Assembly (NCBI GenBank): GCA_017434855.1
Contig: JAFRUA010000031.1
Coordinates: forward strand, 62,001-126,000
Origin: Clostridia bacterium
GTDB taxonomy: Bacteria; Bacillota; Clostridia; Oscillospirales; Acutalibacteraceae
Length of the DNA: 64,000 nucleotides
Direction of reading: 5' to 3'
In this document: piece by piece, positions 1 through 9,894 of the stretch
How the letters are laid out: each line of letters opens with the position of its first letter
How positions within the stretch are numbered: position 1 is the stretch's first letter
Made by a program: the position numbers and the translations under genes
The notes under the pieces: model-generated
What the model saw: only the letters and a program-made list of their open reading frames with translations
Told to the model about the DNA's origin: nothing
The model's database searches: none

Positions 1-3000
1 GATAATCGAATTTGAACGCATTCAGGTTCAGCTCGTTGAGGATCGCCCGGTTGACGTTCTTACCCAGCAGGCCGTCCCAGAAATTCTTGTTGGCGGGGTC
101 TTCCAGCAGATCGATGGCAAGGCTCACAAAAATGGTGATCGTCGCCGCCTTGTCCTGACTGTTCCGGTACCGCATGCGGAAGGTGTCAAAGTCGCAGGCG
201 GATGCGGCATTGTAATAGATTTCTCCGGTCGTGAAGTTGTCAAGCAGGCGTGCAATAAAGTCATTCGCCGTCAGACGGAAGCGTTTGCTTGTTTCATTGC
301 CGTTTTCGTCTGTGACCGTTGTTTTTGCGGAAAGCAGCGAGAACACATCTGAAAGCGCAATGTTTTCCGGGTCGATGGAAAGGCCGGTAAGCTTTTCGAT
401 CAGGCTCCAGAGTGTGAACCGTTCATCATCGGTCAGGCCGGCATAATCGTTGAAATAGTTGATGATTGCCTCGATCGGTGCGGTCAGGTTCTGCAGCAGC
501 ACGCTGATCGCGTCGGAATTGATGAAATAGAGCAGATCCGGCAGCATGCAGATCAGGTTGTCGAGCGTGTTGCCCTGCAGCAGCTTTTCAACGAAGCCGA
601 TGAGGCTGTGGCACAGATCGTTCATCAGCGCGTCGATGTTATACGCATCCGCCGGGTCCTCACCGATCGGTTTGTATTGACCCTGCGCGCCATTCAGCGG
701 GCCATAGGCTTCGGCGGGCTGCAGCCCTTCGCAGCCGAGCGCTTCCATCAGCGGCAGCACCGCATAGCGGTAGCTTTCGATGCCGGTCACATGGATCACG
801 TCGTCGCGGCGGCCGCGCACGCCGGGCACGCCGGCCGAGTTGAACAGCGCCAGGTCCTTGCCCAGCAGCAGGAAAGCCAGCAGCGGCTGCAGCGGCACCG
901 TGAGGTCATAGAGCAGGTCGCCGAGGCGGGTGTAATCGCCGTCGATGTATGTGCGGGTCAGGCCGGTGGGTTCACCGTCAAAGTCGTAATAGACGACCCG
1001 GTCGTCCACATGCTGGGTTTTGCTTTCGTCAATATTGAACAGCTTCAGGTCGATGCCGATGCCTTCGGCCACCCTGCATACGGATTCGTTATACTTGGCG
1101 CACAGGGTGCTGAGCCGGGTGATCAGTTCCAGCGCATCCGCCGGATGGTCGGCGTTGATCATTTCTGCCAGTTTTTCGATCCACGGGTGGTCCTTGCCGT
1201 TGAGGAAGGCACCGAGGAAACCGAGCGCCTTGTCCAGCATTTCGTCAGACAGCAGACTGTTCACCAGCGTTTCGGCAAAGGTGCCGACGGTATAGCTGTC
1301 TGCCGTGCTTTCCGCGCCCAGCAGCCCCAGCAGCCTGGCGGCAAGCGTTTTTCCGCCGACGTCGATGTTCAGCGCGTTTGCAAGCATCGCGTCCAGATGC
1401 TCCACCAGATAGACCGCAGTGTCTTCGTCCCAGTCGGTCATATCATAGCCGGTCAGATACTTGTCATAATCGGCCTGTGCCTGCGCGGTGCGGTTGCCTT
1501 CGGCAGGAATCGAGCCGCTTGCTTTGATCTGTGCAAGCAGCGCCGCCTTGTCCTCTGCAGATGCGCCGTCGCCCAAAATGTAGGCCCAGTCAAAGTCTGT
1601 GGTATACTCGGCCGGGATGCCCTTGATCACCTCCAGCGCGGTCTTCACAATGCCGTGCTGCCCCAGCAGCCTGGCAAGCAGCGCATCGATCGCACCGGCA
1701 TTGTCACCGAACAGCAGGAACTCAAGGCCCAGGGTGATGATCGAGGTCAGCGCATCTTCGCCGGAGATATCCAGCCGGTATCCCTCGCGCGCGACCTTTG
1801 CGCCGGCATCGTCCAGCGCATAGGCTTTGGACACATAGGTCTCTCTCAGATAGGCCAGGTCGTTGATACCCGTGTCAAAGGGCGTCTTCAGATCCATGAA
1901 TCTGCGTTCGCCGTTCCGGTCTTTGCCGGAAAAGATCACGCCAACAAGGTTGAGCAGCGCGTCCATGTCAAGCACACGCAGGTTGATGGCGGCGTTCTTT
2001 TCGTTCAGAACCGTCTTCATTTCATCTTCGTTCGCAAAGCCGCCGATTTTGCAGGTATAGCGGCAAAGCATCGTGTTCAGCAGCGCGTTGATGTCAATGT
2101 TGAGGATGGGCCGCAGAGTGTCAAGCAGGACAAAGAGCGGGTGCAGGGAGTTTTTGAGCAGCACGCCCAGGCCGTTGCCGGCAACCGCGTAGCAGAGCTG
2201 CGCCATCAACCCGAAAAGATCGGCAAGCATGGTGTCAGAGGTGAGGATCTCATGCAGACGCGCCACGATCTGATCCACGCAATACAGCAGTCCTTCGCCG
2301 GGACCCATGGCGCGGAACTCCTCGCTTGTCAGCACGTCGATGCCCATGGCTTCCAGCAGCGGAAGGATGGTGAAGTTGTAGCCGTCGTTGCCCTTGATGG
2401 TCAGCATTGAACCGGTTGGCCGGCCCTGCTCCGTGTATTCCATCACGTTGAAATCGTCGCCGCAGAATATCATCTTGAGGACCGGATCCAGCGGCGTGAG
2501 CAGATAGCCCAGCGCGGCAAAGATGTCGGAATAATCCTCGACCGCCTCGCCGTTATAGGTCCAGTCAATGCTGCCGTCCGCATTCTTCGTACCCGTCAGA
2601 AGCGGGAAGTGCTTTTCTGCAGGTGCGCTCCCGCCATTGAACAGATAGGCATAGTCATCATACCAGGCGGTGATGTCGATCTTTGTCGCGTCGTTGATCA
2701 GGTCCGCGGGCAGCTCCAGACCGTCGGAATAAATGCAGGTCAGCAGCTCCACGATCATCGTCAGATATTTCGGCTCGTTCAGGAAGCGCTTGATCAGCAG
2801 ATCGAGGAATTCCTGCACGGTCTCGATGTTGTCCGGCGTGGACTTTTCAAGATCCAGCGGAATCTCTTTCAGCAGCAGATTGGCAATGTCGTCCAGGTTG
2901 TTTGCGATGAACTGCGCCAGCCCATCCGTCCAAAGGTTGTCATATTCAAGATACGGGATCGTGCCGTCGTGCGCGCTGATTTCTGCGGCCGTGCTGTCAT

Positions 3001-6000
3001 CCGTTTCGGGATAGGTGATGGAATCGAGCTGATAGCTGTCAGAGGGCTCCAGCGTTTCGCAGAGCACCAGCAGCAGGTTGTCGACCGTCATATTGGAAAG
3101 CAGCCGGTCGATGCTCAGTCTGCCGGTTTCGTCGCAGGCGTTCGTGATCAGCTCAGACAGCGTGACGCCGATGACGTCCGCGCCCATGTCGGCAGCATTC
3201 GCAAGCAGGTCGCCAAGCTGCGCCTTGTTTGTGCCAAGCATGGCGAGGATGGTGTCAAGCGCCGTATCGTCGTGCAGCACGCCCTCGCAGAGCAGCCGCA
3301 GCATATAGTAGAACACGTCGGCAATATCGGCGTTGACAAAATAGTACTGACCGTCCGACAGCGTGTTCCAGCGCTTCGAGTAATTCGCTTCACGCGCGGA
3401 ACCGCTCTTTTTCTGCATCTCGCCGAGCGAGGACAGCTCCTCGATACTCAGGCAGTCCGGATCAAAGAGCCGGATGTGATTGCCGTTCGCATCCTTCAGG
3501 TTACCGAAGAAGAAGTCCAGCAGCGAAGAAAGGCTGTTCAGGTCAAAGCCGATGGCGTTGATCGCGTCCCCGTCAAGATAGGCGTCCTCCAGAATGTCAT
3601 AGACGTTGACTGTCTTTTTATCGATCATATCGCCGGCCTTGATCTCGAGCTTGACAGTGTCCGGAACGGCATAGTCTCCGTTCGCACCGAGGTGGCCGCC
3701 CAGCATGGACGCAAGCGTGTTCAGCAGATCGGGGATCACCGGCAGACCTTTGATGGCCGGAACCATTCCGTTCAGCTTTCCGAGGATGCCGAATTTTTTG
3801 GCCATACCCATCAGGTCGCCGCCGAAGATCGCATCCACCGCCAGATTGACAGCCCAGTAGCCCGCGACCGTGTTGACGAGCTGCGCATACTTCCAGGGCT
3901 TGAGCCAGTCATACCAGTGCTTCATGATCGTCCCTTTGACGATGTCCCAGATGTCGTCAAAATACCACTTGCTGATCGGAAAATCGCCCAGCAGTTTGAG
4001 ATCCAGCTTATAGTCAAAATCAAAGAGTTCCAGCAGCTTGCCGTTCTCCAGCATGATCGAAAGGTTCGGCAGAATGGAGAGCAGCTTTTCGATCGGGTGC
4101 GACACGATCTGTTCGACCAGCGTCATCAGCGGGTCAAAGATGGCGTCCACGACCTTCTTTGAATTTTCAGTCGCCGTTTTTCTGCTGTCGTAATAGATCG
4201 CCGGGCACTGACAGGTCGGCGCGGTCCCGCTTGCAGGAACAAAGCTGTTTATACCCAGCGCCTCAAAGATCGGCACAAGCACATCGTCATAGAGGTGCAT
4301 CGGCACCGCGTTCATATCCAGCGACACATTGCCCTTCACGGGAAAATCGATCAGAAGCAGGTGCGCGTGCGCCGTCAGGTAAACCAGCTTGTTCAGCTTG
4401 AGCTGTTTGTTGACCCGGACTTCCTTGGCAAACAGCATCTCGGTCAGCGGCGCGATCGTGCCGAGCATCACAGACAGAATGTTTTTCAGGTCGTCCAGAT
4501 TTTCAAGACCCCAGTCAAACGTCAGCTTTCCGCCTGTCATGACGTTGTCCCAGTTGTCGGAGCAGTTGTTGAGCGCATTGATGATGGACGTATACTTGCC
4601 GCTCGCATTGACCTGACCCAGCAGCTTTGCGACATCGGTGGGCCAGAAAGAATAGCCGTTGTCGCGAAACAGCTTTTTGAATGTCGGCGCTTCTCCGCCG
4701 TTGACATAGATGGACGCGCTGGCGCCGAGAAAGATGTCGATCACCTGCGACGCAGCGTCGCTGCCGGTCAGCATCTCAAACAGGTCAAAGCTGAACTCGT
4801 GGCCGCCCTCATAGCTCAGATATTTATTGACGGGCTTGCCCTTCAGAAAATTCTCGACCGTGTTGCCAAGATCGGCAGCCATCGGATAGAGCATGCCGAA
4901 CAGCTCGTTGATCAGGTCGTTCGTGAGCACCTTCTGGGTCAGGAGGTTCATCAGGAAATCATAGAGCGTGACGTCGCCGTCGCCGTTCGCGTCCTTGATG
5001 TCCATTTCAAAGGTGTCGGGCAACAGCTTTTGCAGCAGCGCAAGCGCCTCGGGCGAACCGACAAAGCCGTCGATGCGCGAGATCACGTTCCTGATCGTCT
5101 CGTCCGTCACCTGATAGGCGTCCTCCGGATCGCGTACAAGGTCCCCGTCAAAGGCGGGACGGGTGACATAAAGACCGGTTCCGCCGTCGTATGTTGTCTG
5201 GCTGAAGTTTTTGAACGCCGCTTCTCTGAGTTTATTCAGTTCTTCCCGAACCTGGCCGAGCATGGCAAAGGCGATGCAGCGGCGCTCCTGATCGGTGTGA
5301 TCGGTTGTTGACTGCGTGGTCCAGATCGTTTTCGCCGCAGTTTTATAGCTGTCGTTCTGATAATTGGGATAGAGCTTGAACAGCAGCGCTTCGCTGATGA
5401 CGTTCAGCTTCTGCCTCACTTCGGAATAATTGGCTTCGTTGATTGCAAAATAGAATGGATAGGTCCGGCCGTAGACTTCATAGATCTGCGCGTCAAGCAG
5501 CGCGCCCGCAAGCGCTTTCAGCCGCTGATAGCACTGACTGTAAGTCTCACTTGCGGTATAATAATGGGTTGACGGTTCAAAGACACAGTCGTTGCAGGCG
5601 GCGGTGTAGTCGGCATACGTTTCATCCACCGTGCCGTACCAGCTTCCGTCACTCAGGAGCACTTTGTTCCCGTTTTCGTCCACGCTCAGTTCACCGACCA
5701 GCGTTGCGGGCGTGACGTCGTCCGCGGTCAGCGCGTTGACCGACGCCAACAGCGCGGCGGCCTCCTGATTCTTATTGAGCGCGGTCTTCATCTCCTGCCG
5801 CATGGCGACCACAGAGCCGAGGCTCGTTTCGCTCACGTCCGGGGTATCCTTGGTCTTTGCGGTCAGGAACGGGGTCAGCGTATCGGTCAGCCAATCGTGA
5901 TAGGCCGCGTCGCCGTTCTCGTCCCCTTGCAGCAAAATTCCCTGCAGCAAAGAAAGCTGCGAAAGGACCTGCTGCAGGCGGGCCGTCGTCAAATGACAGG

Positions 6001-7186
6001 CGGACGCGCCGCAGACCGTGCAGGCGGCAGCGCCGAACAGGTCGGTGTGCTCGCAATAAGCGATCATCGCCTTTTCGCAAACGTCGCAAACACCGTTTGC
6101 GTCCGCGTCAACACAGCTTCCCGTGCAGTACCCGCAGACGTCGCAGATGCCGTTTCCGGTTTGCGTCGCACCGGTCACATCGGTGTGCGTATGCGTCACG
6201 GGGAACCCGCATTCATCGCAGGTTGCGTCGCTGTCACCGTCCGTGTGTGCATGCGTCACGGGCTGGGCGCATTCATCACAGGTCCCGTCGCCAATGTCAA
6301 TGATCTCCGCGTCGACATGTTCGCCCATGCACGCGCCGCAGCCGTCGCAAAGCGCGTCGCTGAAATCGTGGCCGACCACAAAATCGTCGTTGCGGCAGAT
6401 GTCTTTTCCGCAGACGTCGCACTTGCCGTCTGCGCCGTCGATATAGCTGTCATACTGAACGAAGTCATATTCTTCTGTCGTTGTCGTCGGATTTCCCTCT
6501 TCATCCAGAACGGAGTTGCCCTCTTCATCGATCACCGCATAGGTGTAGGTCCCCACGGCGTCGCGGCCGATCACAACGCCGTCCGCATTGAAGTATTCGC
6601 CGTTCACCGGCTCGCCGACAACATCCTCGGCTGTATAATACTTGAGCTCGCCGTCGGTGCAGCCGTCGATGCAATAGCCGCAGTCGTCACAGATCAGGTC
6701 GTGATCCGCGTCGGCAAACGCGGCGTCATAACCGAGGACGCCACAGATCACCGTGGCAACACCGTTTGCGTCAAGCAGCGTGGTTGCGTCGCTGAGGCTG
6801 TGCTCCAGCGCCCATTTTGCGGCCGCTTCGGCGTTTGCTGCGGGCACGTTTTCACCGTCAAAGCCCTGACCCTCTGCCGGCTTTACGGGGGCGCGCTGCG
6901 GGCCGCCGGAACGGACCGTCTCTTTTGAAACGAGCTGAACGCGGCCGCTCTCGTCAAACGCATAGACGCGGCGCTCATTGCCGACGGTGATCTCTGCCGA
7001 AAGCAGATCGCCCGTATAGGTGAGCGGCGCTTCCTGTGCCGCCTGTATGTCTTCGGCAGCGGTGTCCTGCGCGTGTTCTTCGGCGGCAGCCTTCCACTCC
7101 TCGGCAAACACCGAGAAAGGCAAAACCGACAGCGCCATGATGATGGCCAAAAAAATGCTGATGGGTTTGCGGACGTGTTTGAACAT
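1..7186 (-). CDS. Giant secreted protein, N-terminal 2395 residues (C-terminus beyond the left edge)
   Basis: The reading frame is open from an ATG at 7186 to the left edge, so 2395 residues are visible and the stop is outside. The start is set by a GAGGAGG ribosome site about 6 bases upstream. The N-terminus is a classical signal peptide: basic MFKHVRKP, a hydrophobic core, and cleavage probably after VFA near residue 28. Residues about 160-395 carry a cluster of CDxCG/CDECG/CDVCG motifs in Asp-rich turns, likely small metal- or disulfide-stabilised units. Near residue 735 is an EF-hand/dockerin-like loop, DANGDGDVTLYDF. The rest is a long alpha-rich region with repeated Leu/Asp segments that I cannot assign to a family. 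No sortase motif is visible, but the C-terminus is missing. It is probably a cell-surface or extracellular protein with its own promoter. Function unknown; an adhesin or scaffold role is inference only. Confidence 0.85.
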   Translation of the reverse strand, partial: MFKHVRKPISIFLAIIMALSVLPFSVFAEEWKAAAEEHAQDTAAEDIQAAQEAPLTYTGDLLSAEITVGNERRVYAFDESGRVQLVSKETVRSGGPQRAPVKPAEGQGFDGENVPAANAEAAAKWALEHSLSDATTLLDANGVATVICGVLGYDAAFADADHDLICDDCGYCIDGCTDGELKYYTAEDVVGEPVNGEYFNADGVVIGRDAVGTYTYAVIDEEGNSVLDEEGNPTTTTEEYDFVQYDSYIDGADGKCDVCGKDICRNDDFVVGHDFSDALCDGCGACMGEHVDAEIIDIGDGTCDECAQPVTHAHTDGDSDATCDECGFPVTHTHTDVTGATQTGNGICDVCGYCTGSCVDADANGVCDVCEKAMIAYCEHTDLFGAAACTVCGASACHLTTARLQQVLSQLSLLQGILLQGDENGDAAYHDWLTDTLTPFLTAKTKDTPDVSETSLGSVVAMRQEMKTALNKNQEAAALLASVNALTADDVTPATLVGELSVDENGNKVLLSDGSWYGTVDETYADYTAACNDCVFEPSTHYYTASETYSQCYQRLKALAGALLDAQIYEVYGRTYPFYFAINEANYSEVRQKLNVISEALLFKLYPNYQNDSYKTAAKTIWTTQSTTDHTDQERRCIAFAMLGQVREELNKLREAAFKNFSQTTYDGGTGLYVTRPAFDGDLVRDPEDAYQVTDETIRNVISRIDGFVGSPEALALLQKLLPDTFEMDIKDANGDGDVTLYDFLMNLLTQKVLTNDLINELFGMLYPMAADLGNTVENFLKGKPVNKYLSYEGGHEFSFDLFEMLTGSDAASQVIDIFLGASASIYVNGGEAPTFKKLFRDNGYSFWPTDVAKLLGQVNASGKYTSIINALNNCSDNWDNVMTGGKLTFDWGLENLDDLKNILSVMLGTIAPLTEMLFAKEVRVNKQLKLNKLVYLTAHAHLLLIDFPVKGNVSLDMNAVPMHLYDDVLVPIFEALGINSFVPASGTAPTCQCPAIYYDSRKTATENSKKVVDAIFDPLMTLVEQIVSHPIEKLLSILPNLSIMLENGKLLELFDFDYKLDLKLLGDFPISKWYFDDIWDIVKGTIMKHWYDWLKPWKYAQLVNTVAGYWAVNLAVDAIFGGDLMGMAKKFGILGKLNGMVPAIKGLPVIPDLLNTLASMLGGHLGANGDYAVPDTVKLEIKAGDMIDKKTVNVYDILEDAYLDGDAINAIGFDLNSLSSLLDFFFGNLKDANGNHIRLFDPDCLSIEELSSLGEMQKKSGSAREANYSKRWNTLSDGQYYFVNADIADVFYYMLRLLCEGVLHDDTALDTILAMLGTNKAQLGDLLANAADMGADVIGVTLSELITNACDETGRLSIDRLLSNMTVDNLLLVLCETLEPSDSYQLDSITYPETDDSTAAEISAHDGTIPYLEYDNLWTDGLAQFIANNLDDIANLLLKEIPLDLEKSTPDNIETVQEFLDLLIKRFLNEPKYLTMIVELLTCIYSDGLELPADLINDATKIDITAWYDDYAYLFNGGSAPAEKHFPLLTGTKNADGSIDWTYNGEAVEDYSDIFAALGYLLTPLDPVLKMIFCGDDFNVMEYTEQGRPTGSMLTIKGNDGYNFTILPLLEAMGIDVLTSEEFRAMGPGEGLLYCVDQIVARLHEILTSDTMLADLFGLMAQLCYAVAGNGLGVLLKNSLHPLFVLLDTLRPILNIDINALLNTMLCRYTCKIGGFANEDEMKTVLNEKNAAINLRVLDMDALLNLVGVIFSGKDRNGERRFMDLKTPFDTGINDLAYLRETYVSKAYALDDAGAKVAREGYRLDISGEDALTSIITLGLEFLLFGDNAGAIDALLARLLGQHGIVKTALEVIKGIPAEYTTDFDWAYILGDGASAEDKAALLAQIKASGSIPAEGNRTAQAQADYDKYLTGYDMTDWDEDTAVYLVEHLDAMLANALNIDVGGKTLAARLLGLLGAESTADSYTVGTFAETLVNSLLSDEMLDKALGFLGAFLNGKDHPWIEKLAEMINADHPADALELITRLSTLCAKYNESVCRVAEGIGIDLKLFNIDESKTQHVDDRVVYYDFDGEPTGLTRTYIDGDYTRLGDLLYDLTVPLQPLLAFLLLGKDLALFNSAGVPGVRGRRDDVIHVTGIESYRYAVLPLMEALGCEGLQPAEAYGPLNGAQGQYKPIGEDPADAYNIDALMNDLCHSLIGFVEKLLQGNTLDNLICMLPDLLYFINSDAISVLLQNLTAPIEAIINYFNDYAGLTDDERFTLWSLIEKLTGLSIDPENIALSDVFSLLSAKTTVTDENGNETSKRFRLTANDFIARLLDNFTTGEIYYNAASACDFDTFRMRYRNSQDKAATITIFVSLAIDLLEDPANKNFWDGLLGKNVNRAILNELNLNAFKFDY

Positions 7187-7240
7187 AATGATTCCTCCTC
7201 ATCGGAAGCTCCGTGTTTTCACGGTAAAATATTACGTTTT

Positions 7241-7269
7241 ATGATAACATAATATCAGAAAAATTACAA
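7241..7269 (-). promoter_or_regulatory. Sigma-A type promoter of the giant secreted protein at 1-7186
   Basis: On the minus strand, TTGTAA (7269-7264) and TATCAT (7246-7241) are separated by exactly 17 bases in an AT-rich stretch. This predicts a leader of about 48 nt ahead of the ATG at 7186. Confidence 0.55.
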
Positions 7270-7301
7270 CACTTTTTTTGAAAAAATTGACCGAAACAGC
7301 C

Positions 7302-7330
7302 TTGCATTCTCGAAAAAATATCTGTACAAT
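7302..7330 (+). promoter_or_regulatory. Sigma-A type promoter for the pepD-barnase-barstar unit
   Basis: TTGCAT (7302-7307) and TACAAT (7325-7330) are 17 bases apart. They lie back to back with the divergent promoter of the giant protein. No further promoter is evident before the barnase gene, so the three genes are probably one transcript ending at 9936. Confidence 0.6.
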
Positions 7331-7391
7331 AGGATTGTAAAAACCTTCAAGCTGTTTGACAAAACATCGCTTGAATAAAATGGTGATCATT

Positions 7392-8948
7392 ATGAAACCG
7401 AAAACACATTTGGCATGTCTGCTCTGTCTTCTGATGGTGCTTGCTCTGGCCGCCTGCGGCGCGAAAAAAGACAATCCAACGCCCGATTCCGCGCTTTCTG
7501 ACGACGAGATCATCGATTGTGTGGTGGACAACTTCTCTTTGCTGGCAAACATTCCAAGACCCTCGCATCACGAAGAGCGGATCAGCGCATTTTTTGTCGA
7601 TTGGGCAAAGCAACAAGGGCTTTCACCGACACAGGACGAAGCGCGCAATGTCATCTTTGACATGCCGCCAACAGACGGTATGGAAAAGTATCCGCTCGGC
7701 ATTCTTCAGGTACACATGGATATGGTGGTCGCCGTTGCGGAAGACAAGGATTTTGACCCTTTGACCGATCCGATCACGGTGATCAGGGATGACCGGGCGC
7801 ACACGCTGACTGCCGACGGAACATCTTTGGGCGGCGACGACGGCGCGGGCTGCGCACTCATGATGGCGGTGGTGCAGGGCAAAATCGCGCACGGCCCGCT
7901 TCGGGTGATCATTACAGTTGACGAAGAGGACGGCATGGACGGCGCTTTCCATCTTGACAAAACATGGCTGCAGGGCGCCGCATATCTGATCAACCTTGAT
8001 AACGAAATGTCTGACCAGGTGCTGGTCAGCACGGCTGCAGGTGATTCGATCCACTTCACAGCCACGCCGAAGCGCAATGAACCGCACGGAAATCTTGCGC
8101 TGACTGTTCAGTTGAGCGGCCTGACCGGCGGGCATTCCGGTGTTGAGATCGACAAGGGGCGGCTGAACGCTTTGATCGGTCTGGCCGACTGTTTAAAAAC
8201 ACTTTCGGAAAACGACCTTGGTTTTGAGCTCGCCTCCTTTGAGGGCGGCACTGCGCTGAATGCGATTCCAACCAAAGCGACCTGCACGATTGTGATTGAT
8301 CAGCAGGATCTTGCGGCTGTACAAACACAACTGCAGACCTATTTCGACAGTCTGAAGGAAACCTATGCCGGCATAGAGGACGGGGTCCATTATGAAGTGC
8401 GCGAAGAGGCATCGTTGCCGCAAATCATATCGGCCGAAGAACAGGCCGATGTGATTCGCTTCCTGACCGAGATCATCGACGGTGTATATACCTGGTCTGC
8501 CGATATGGAAGGGCTGGTGGAAAGCTCTTCCAACCTTGGCCTGTTTGCGCTGAATGAAGACGGGCTTTCCTGCGGCACCTATATCCGCAGCTCCGTCGGC
8601 GCGCTGGAAAAAGAGATTCTGGACGCGCAGTTGGCGCTGGCCGAACACTGCGACTATGCAACCGAAGTCACAAAAATGGCTGACCCGTGGCCATATGACC
8701 CGAACAGCAAGCTGCTGGCGCTGACAAAAGAAATCTATAAGGAACAAAACGGCAAGGATATCATCGTGTCTGCGCTCCACGCCGGGCTGGAGTGCGGCAC
8801 GTTCAAGCTGCTGAGCCCCGAGCTTGATATGATCAGCATCGGGCCGGATATTCAAGATGCGCACACAATCAACGAAACGCTTGCACTCGATTCCCTGCCA
8901 ACCGTCTGGCGGTTGCTCGAGGCGCTGCTCAACCGTGTCGGCGCATAA
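7392..8948 (+). CDS. pepD: Lipoprotein PepD-type (Xaa-His) dipeptidase, M20 metallopeptidase family
   Basis: A 518-residue zinc peptidase expected to cleave dipeptides outside the membrane. The N-terminus has a lipoprotein signal with lipobox LAAC-G (Cys near residue 22), so it should be lipid-anchored, unlike the usual cytoplasmic PepD. M20 metal and catalytic residues are all visible: HxD in LQVHMDMV (H108, D110), GGDDGAG (D149-D150), DEEDGMDGA (E178-E179), the lid sequence TGGHSGVEIDKGR, and the final histidine in HAGLECGTFK (H463). TGGHSG and HAGLECG are characteristic of the PepD branch. Upstream in-frame TTG 7356 and ATG 7380 are possible starts, but ATG 7392 places the signal peptide correctly and has GGTGA about 5 bases upstream. 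The barnase gene follows after 30 bases. Substrate unknown. Confidence 0.9.
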   Translation: MKPKTHLACLLCLLMVLALAACGAKKDNPTPDSALSDDEIIDCVVDNFSLLANIPRPSHHEERISAFFVDWAKQQGLSPTQDEARNVIFDMPPTDGMEKYPLGILQVHMDMVVAVAEDKDFDPLTDPITVIRDDRAHTLTADGTSLGGDDGAGCALMMAVVQGKIAHGPLRVIITVDEEDGMDGAFHLDKTWLQGAAYLINLDNEMSDQVLVSTAAGDSIHFTATPKRNEPHGNLALTVQLSGLTGGHSGVEIDKGRLNALIGLADCLKTLSENDLGFELASFEGGTALNAIPTKATCTIVIDQQDLAAVQTQLQTYFDSLKETYAGIEDGVHYEVREEASLPQIISAEEQADVIRFLTEIIDGVYTWSADMEGLVESSSNLGLFALNEDGLSCGTYIRSSVGALEKEILDAQLALAEHCDYATEVTKMADPWPYDPNSKLLALTKEIYKEQNGKDIIVSALHAGLECGTFKLLSPELDMISIGPDIQDAHTINETLALDSLPTVWRLLEALLNRVGA

Positions 8949-8978
8949 GTCTGCAAAAAGCAAAAAGGAGTGACACTC

Positions 8979-9521
8979 ATGAAACTGCGAAAACTGATTG
9001 CCGTTTTGCTGGCGCTGCTGTGCGTCACGGTGCTGCTTGCCGGCTGCTTTCAACAGCAGGAACCGGGCCTGACCGGCAGCGACCCGCTGCAAAGTACCGC
9101 CCAATCGCCGGAGACAAAGGCGCCGACAAACGAATCCCCAACCGATCCGCGCGCAACGTCGCCGCCCGCCGCGCTCGACGAAAGCGGCAGCTACAACAGC
9201 AAAGACGAGGTTGCGCTGTACATCCATACATTCGGCCACCTGCCGCCGAACTATCTTACCAAAAAGCAGGCAAAGGCGCTCGGCTGGACCGGCGGCAGCC
9301 TGGAAAAATATGCACCGGGCAAAAGCATCGGCGGCGACCGGTTCGGCAACTATGAAGGCCGTCTGCCCGAAGCGCCGGACCGCATCTATACGGAATGCGA
9401 CATCGACACACTCGGCAAATCGAGCCGCGGCGCAAAGCGGATCGTCTTTTCCAACGACGGCCTGATCTTTTACACTAACGACCATTACACCAGCTTTACG
9501 CTGCTCTACGGGGAGGAATAA
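8979..9521 (+). CDS. Barnase-like guanyl-specific ribonuclease, predicted lipoprotein
   Basis: A 180-residue protein: lipoprotein signal peptide (lipobox LAGC, Cys near residue 24), a low-complexity Ser/Thr/Pro linker to about residue 70, then a full barnase domain. The barnase core is clear: ITKxxAxALGW-like YLTKKQAKALGW, PGKSIGGDRF, and the three catalytic residues Glu139 (TECDIDT), Arg154 (AKRIVFS) and His169 (NDHYTSF), matching E73, R87 and H102 of Bacillus amyloliquefaciens barnase. It should therefore be an active RNA-cleaving toxin. The ATG at 8979 has AAAGGAG 8 bases upstream; a GTG at 8970 lies inside that site and is less likely. The stop is 2 bases from the barstar start, so toxin and inhibitor are translationally coupled. 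The lipid anchor is unusual, since classical barnase is freely secreted. Confidence 0.92.
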   Translation: MKLRKLIAVLLALLCVTVLLAGCFQQQEPGLTGSDPLQSTAQSPETKAPTNESPTDPRATSPPAALDESGSYNSKDEVALYIHTFGHLPPNYLTKKQAKALGWTGGSLEKYAPGKSIGGDRFGNYEGRLPEAPDRIYTECDIDTLGKSSRGAKRIVFSNDGLIFYTNDHYTSFTLLYGEE

Positions 9522-9523
9522 CC

Positions 9524-9814
9524 ATGCAATATGTTTTTCTGGACGGCGCACGTATCGAATCAGCCGCCGGTCTGCACGCCGCGTTCGCCAACACGCTGGC
9601 ACTTGACGCAGACTACGGCAACAACCTTGACGCTCTGCATGATGTGCTGACCAGCCGTGCGGAGCCCCTCGGGATCGTGGTCGTGAACGAGTCGTCCCTG
9701 CGGGCGCACCTCGGCCGCCGTGCAAACGGGTTTTTCCGCCTGCTGCGCGACCTGCAGGAAGACGGCGCCGTGCGCGTTGCAGTGGTGTCACTGGACACGC
9801 CTGAAATCACCTGA
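9524..9814 (+). CDS. Barstar-family ribonuclease inhibitor
   Basis: A 96-residue cytoplasmic protein and the expected immunity partner of the upstream barnase. The barstar signature YGNNLDALHDVL aligns with YGENLDALWDCL of the Bacillus protein; Asp36 and Asp40 correspond to the barnase-contacting D35 and D39, while Trp38 is replaced by His39. The N-terminal beta strand (YVFLDGARI) and a C-terminal hydrophobic strand (VRVAVVSLDT) are also present. Its ribosome site GGGAGG lies in the last codons of the barnase gene. An intrinsic terminator follows about 80 bases downstream. It probably protects the cell from barnase that has not yet been exported. Confidence 0.92.
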   Translation: MQYVFLDGARIESAAGLHAAFANTLALDADYGNNLDALHDVLTSRAEPLGIVVVNESSLRAHLGRRANGFFRLLRDLQEDGAVRVAVVSLDTPEIT

Positions 9815-9894
9815 CAGCCAAACGAGGCGACCGCCGCAAAAAGGACCGCCCCGTTGATCGAAGCGTCCGAACCAAACGGCAACCAACCATCGAA

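Noticed and set aside
608-5311. Long plus-strand frames of 338-600 residues at the left end
   Set aside because: They are antisense to the continuous minus-strand giant secreted protein, which has a proper start, signal peptide and promoter.
8193-9791. A 532-residue minus-strand frame over pepD and barnase
   Set aside because: Antisense shadow of two well-supported plus-strand genes; composition is Arg/Gly-rich and without recognisable domains.
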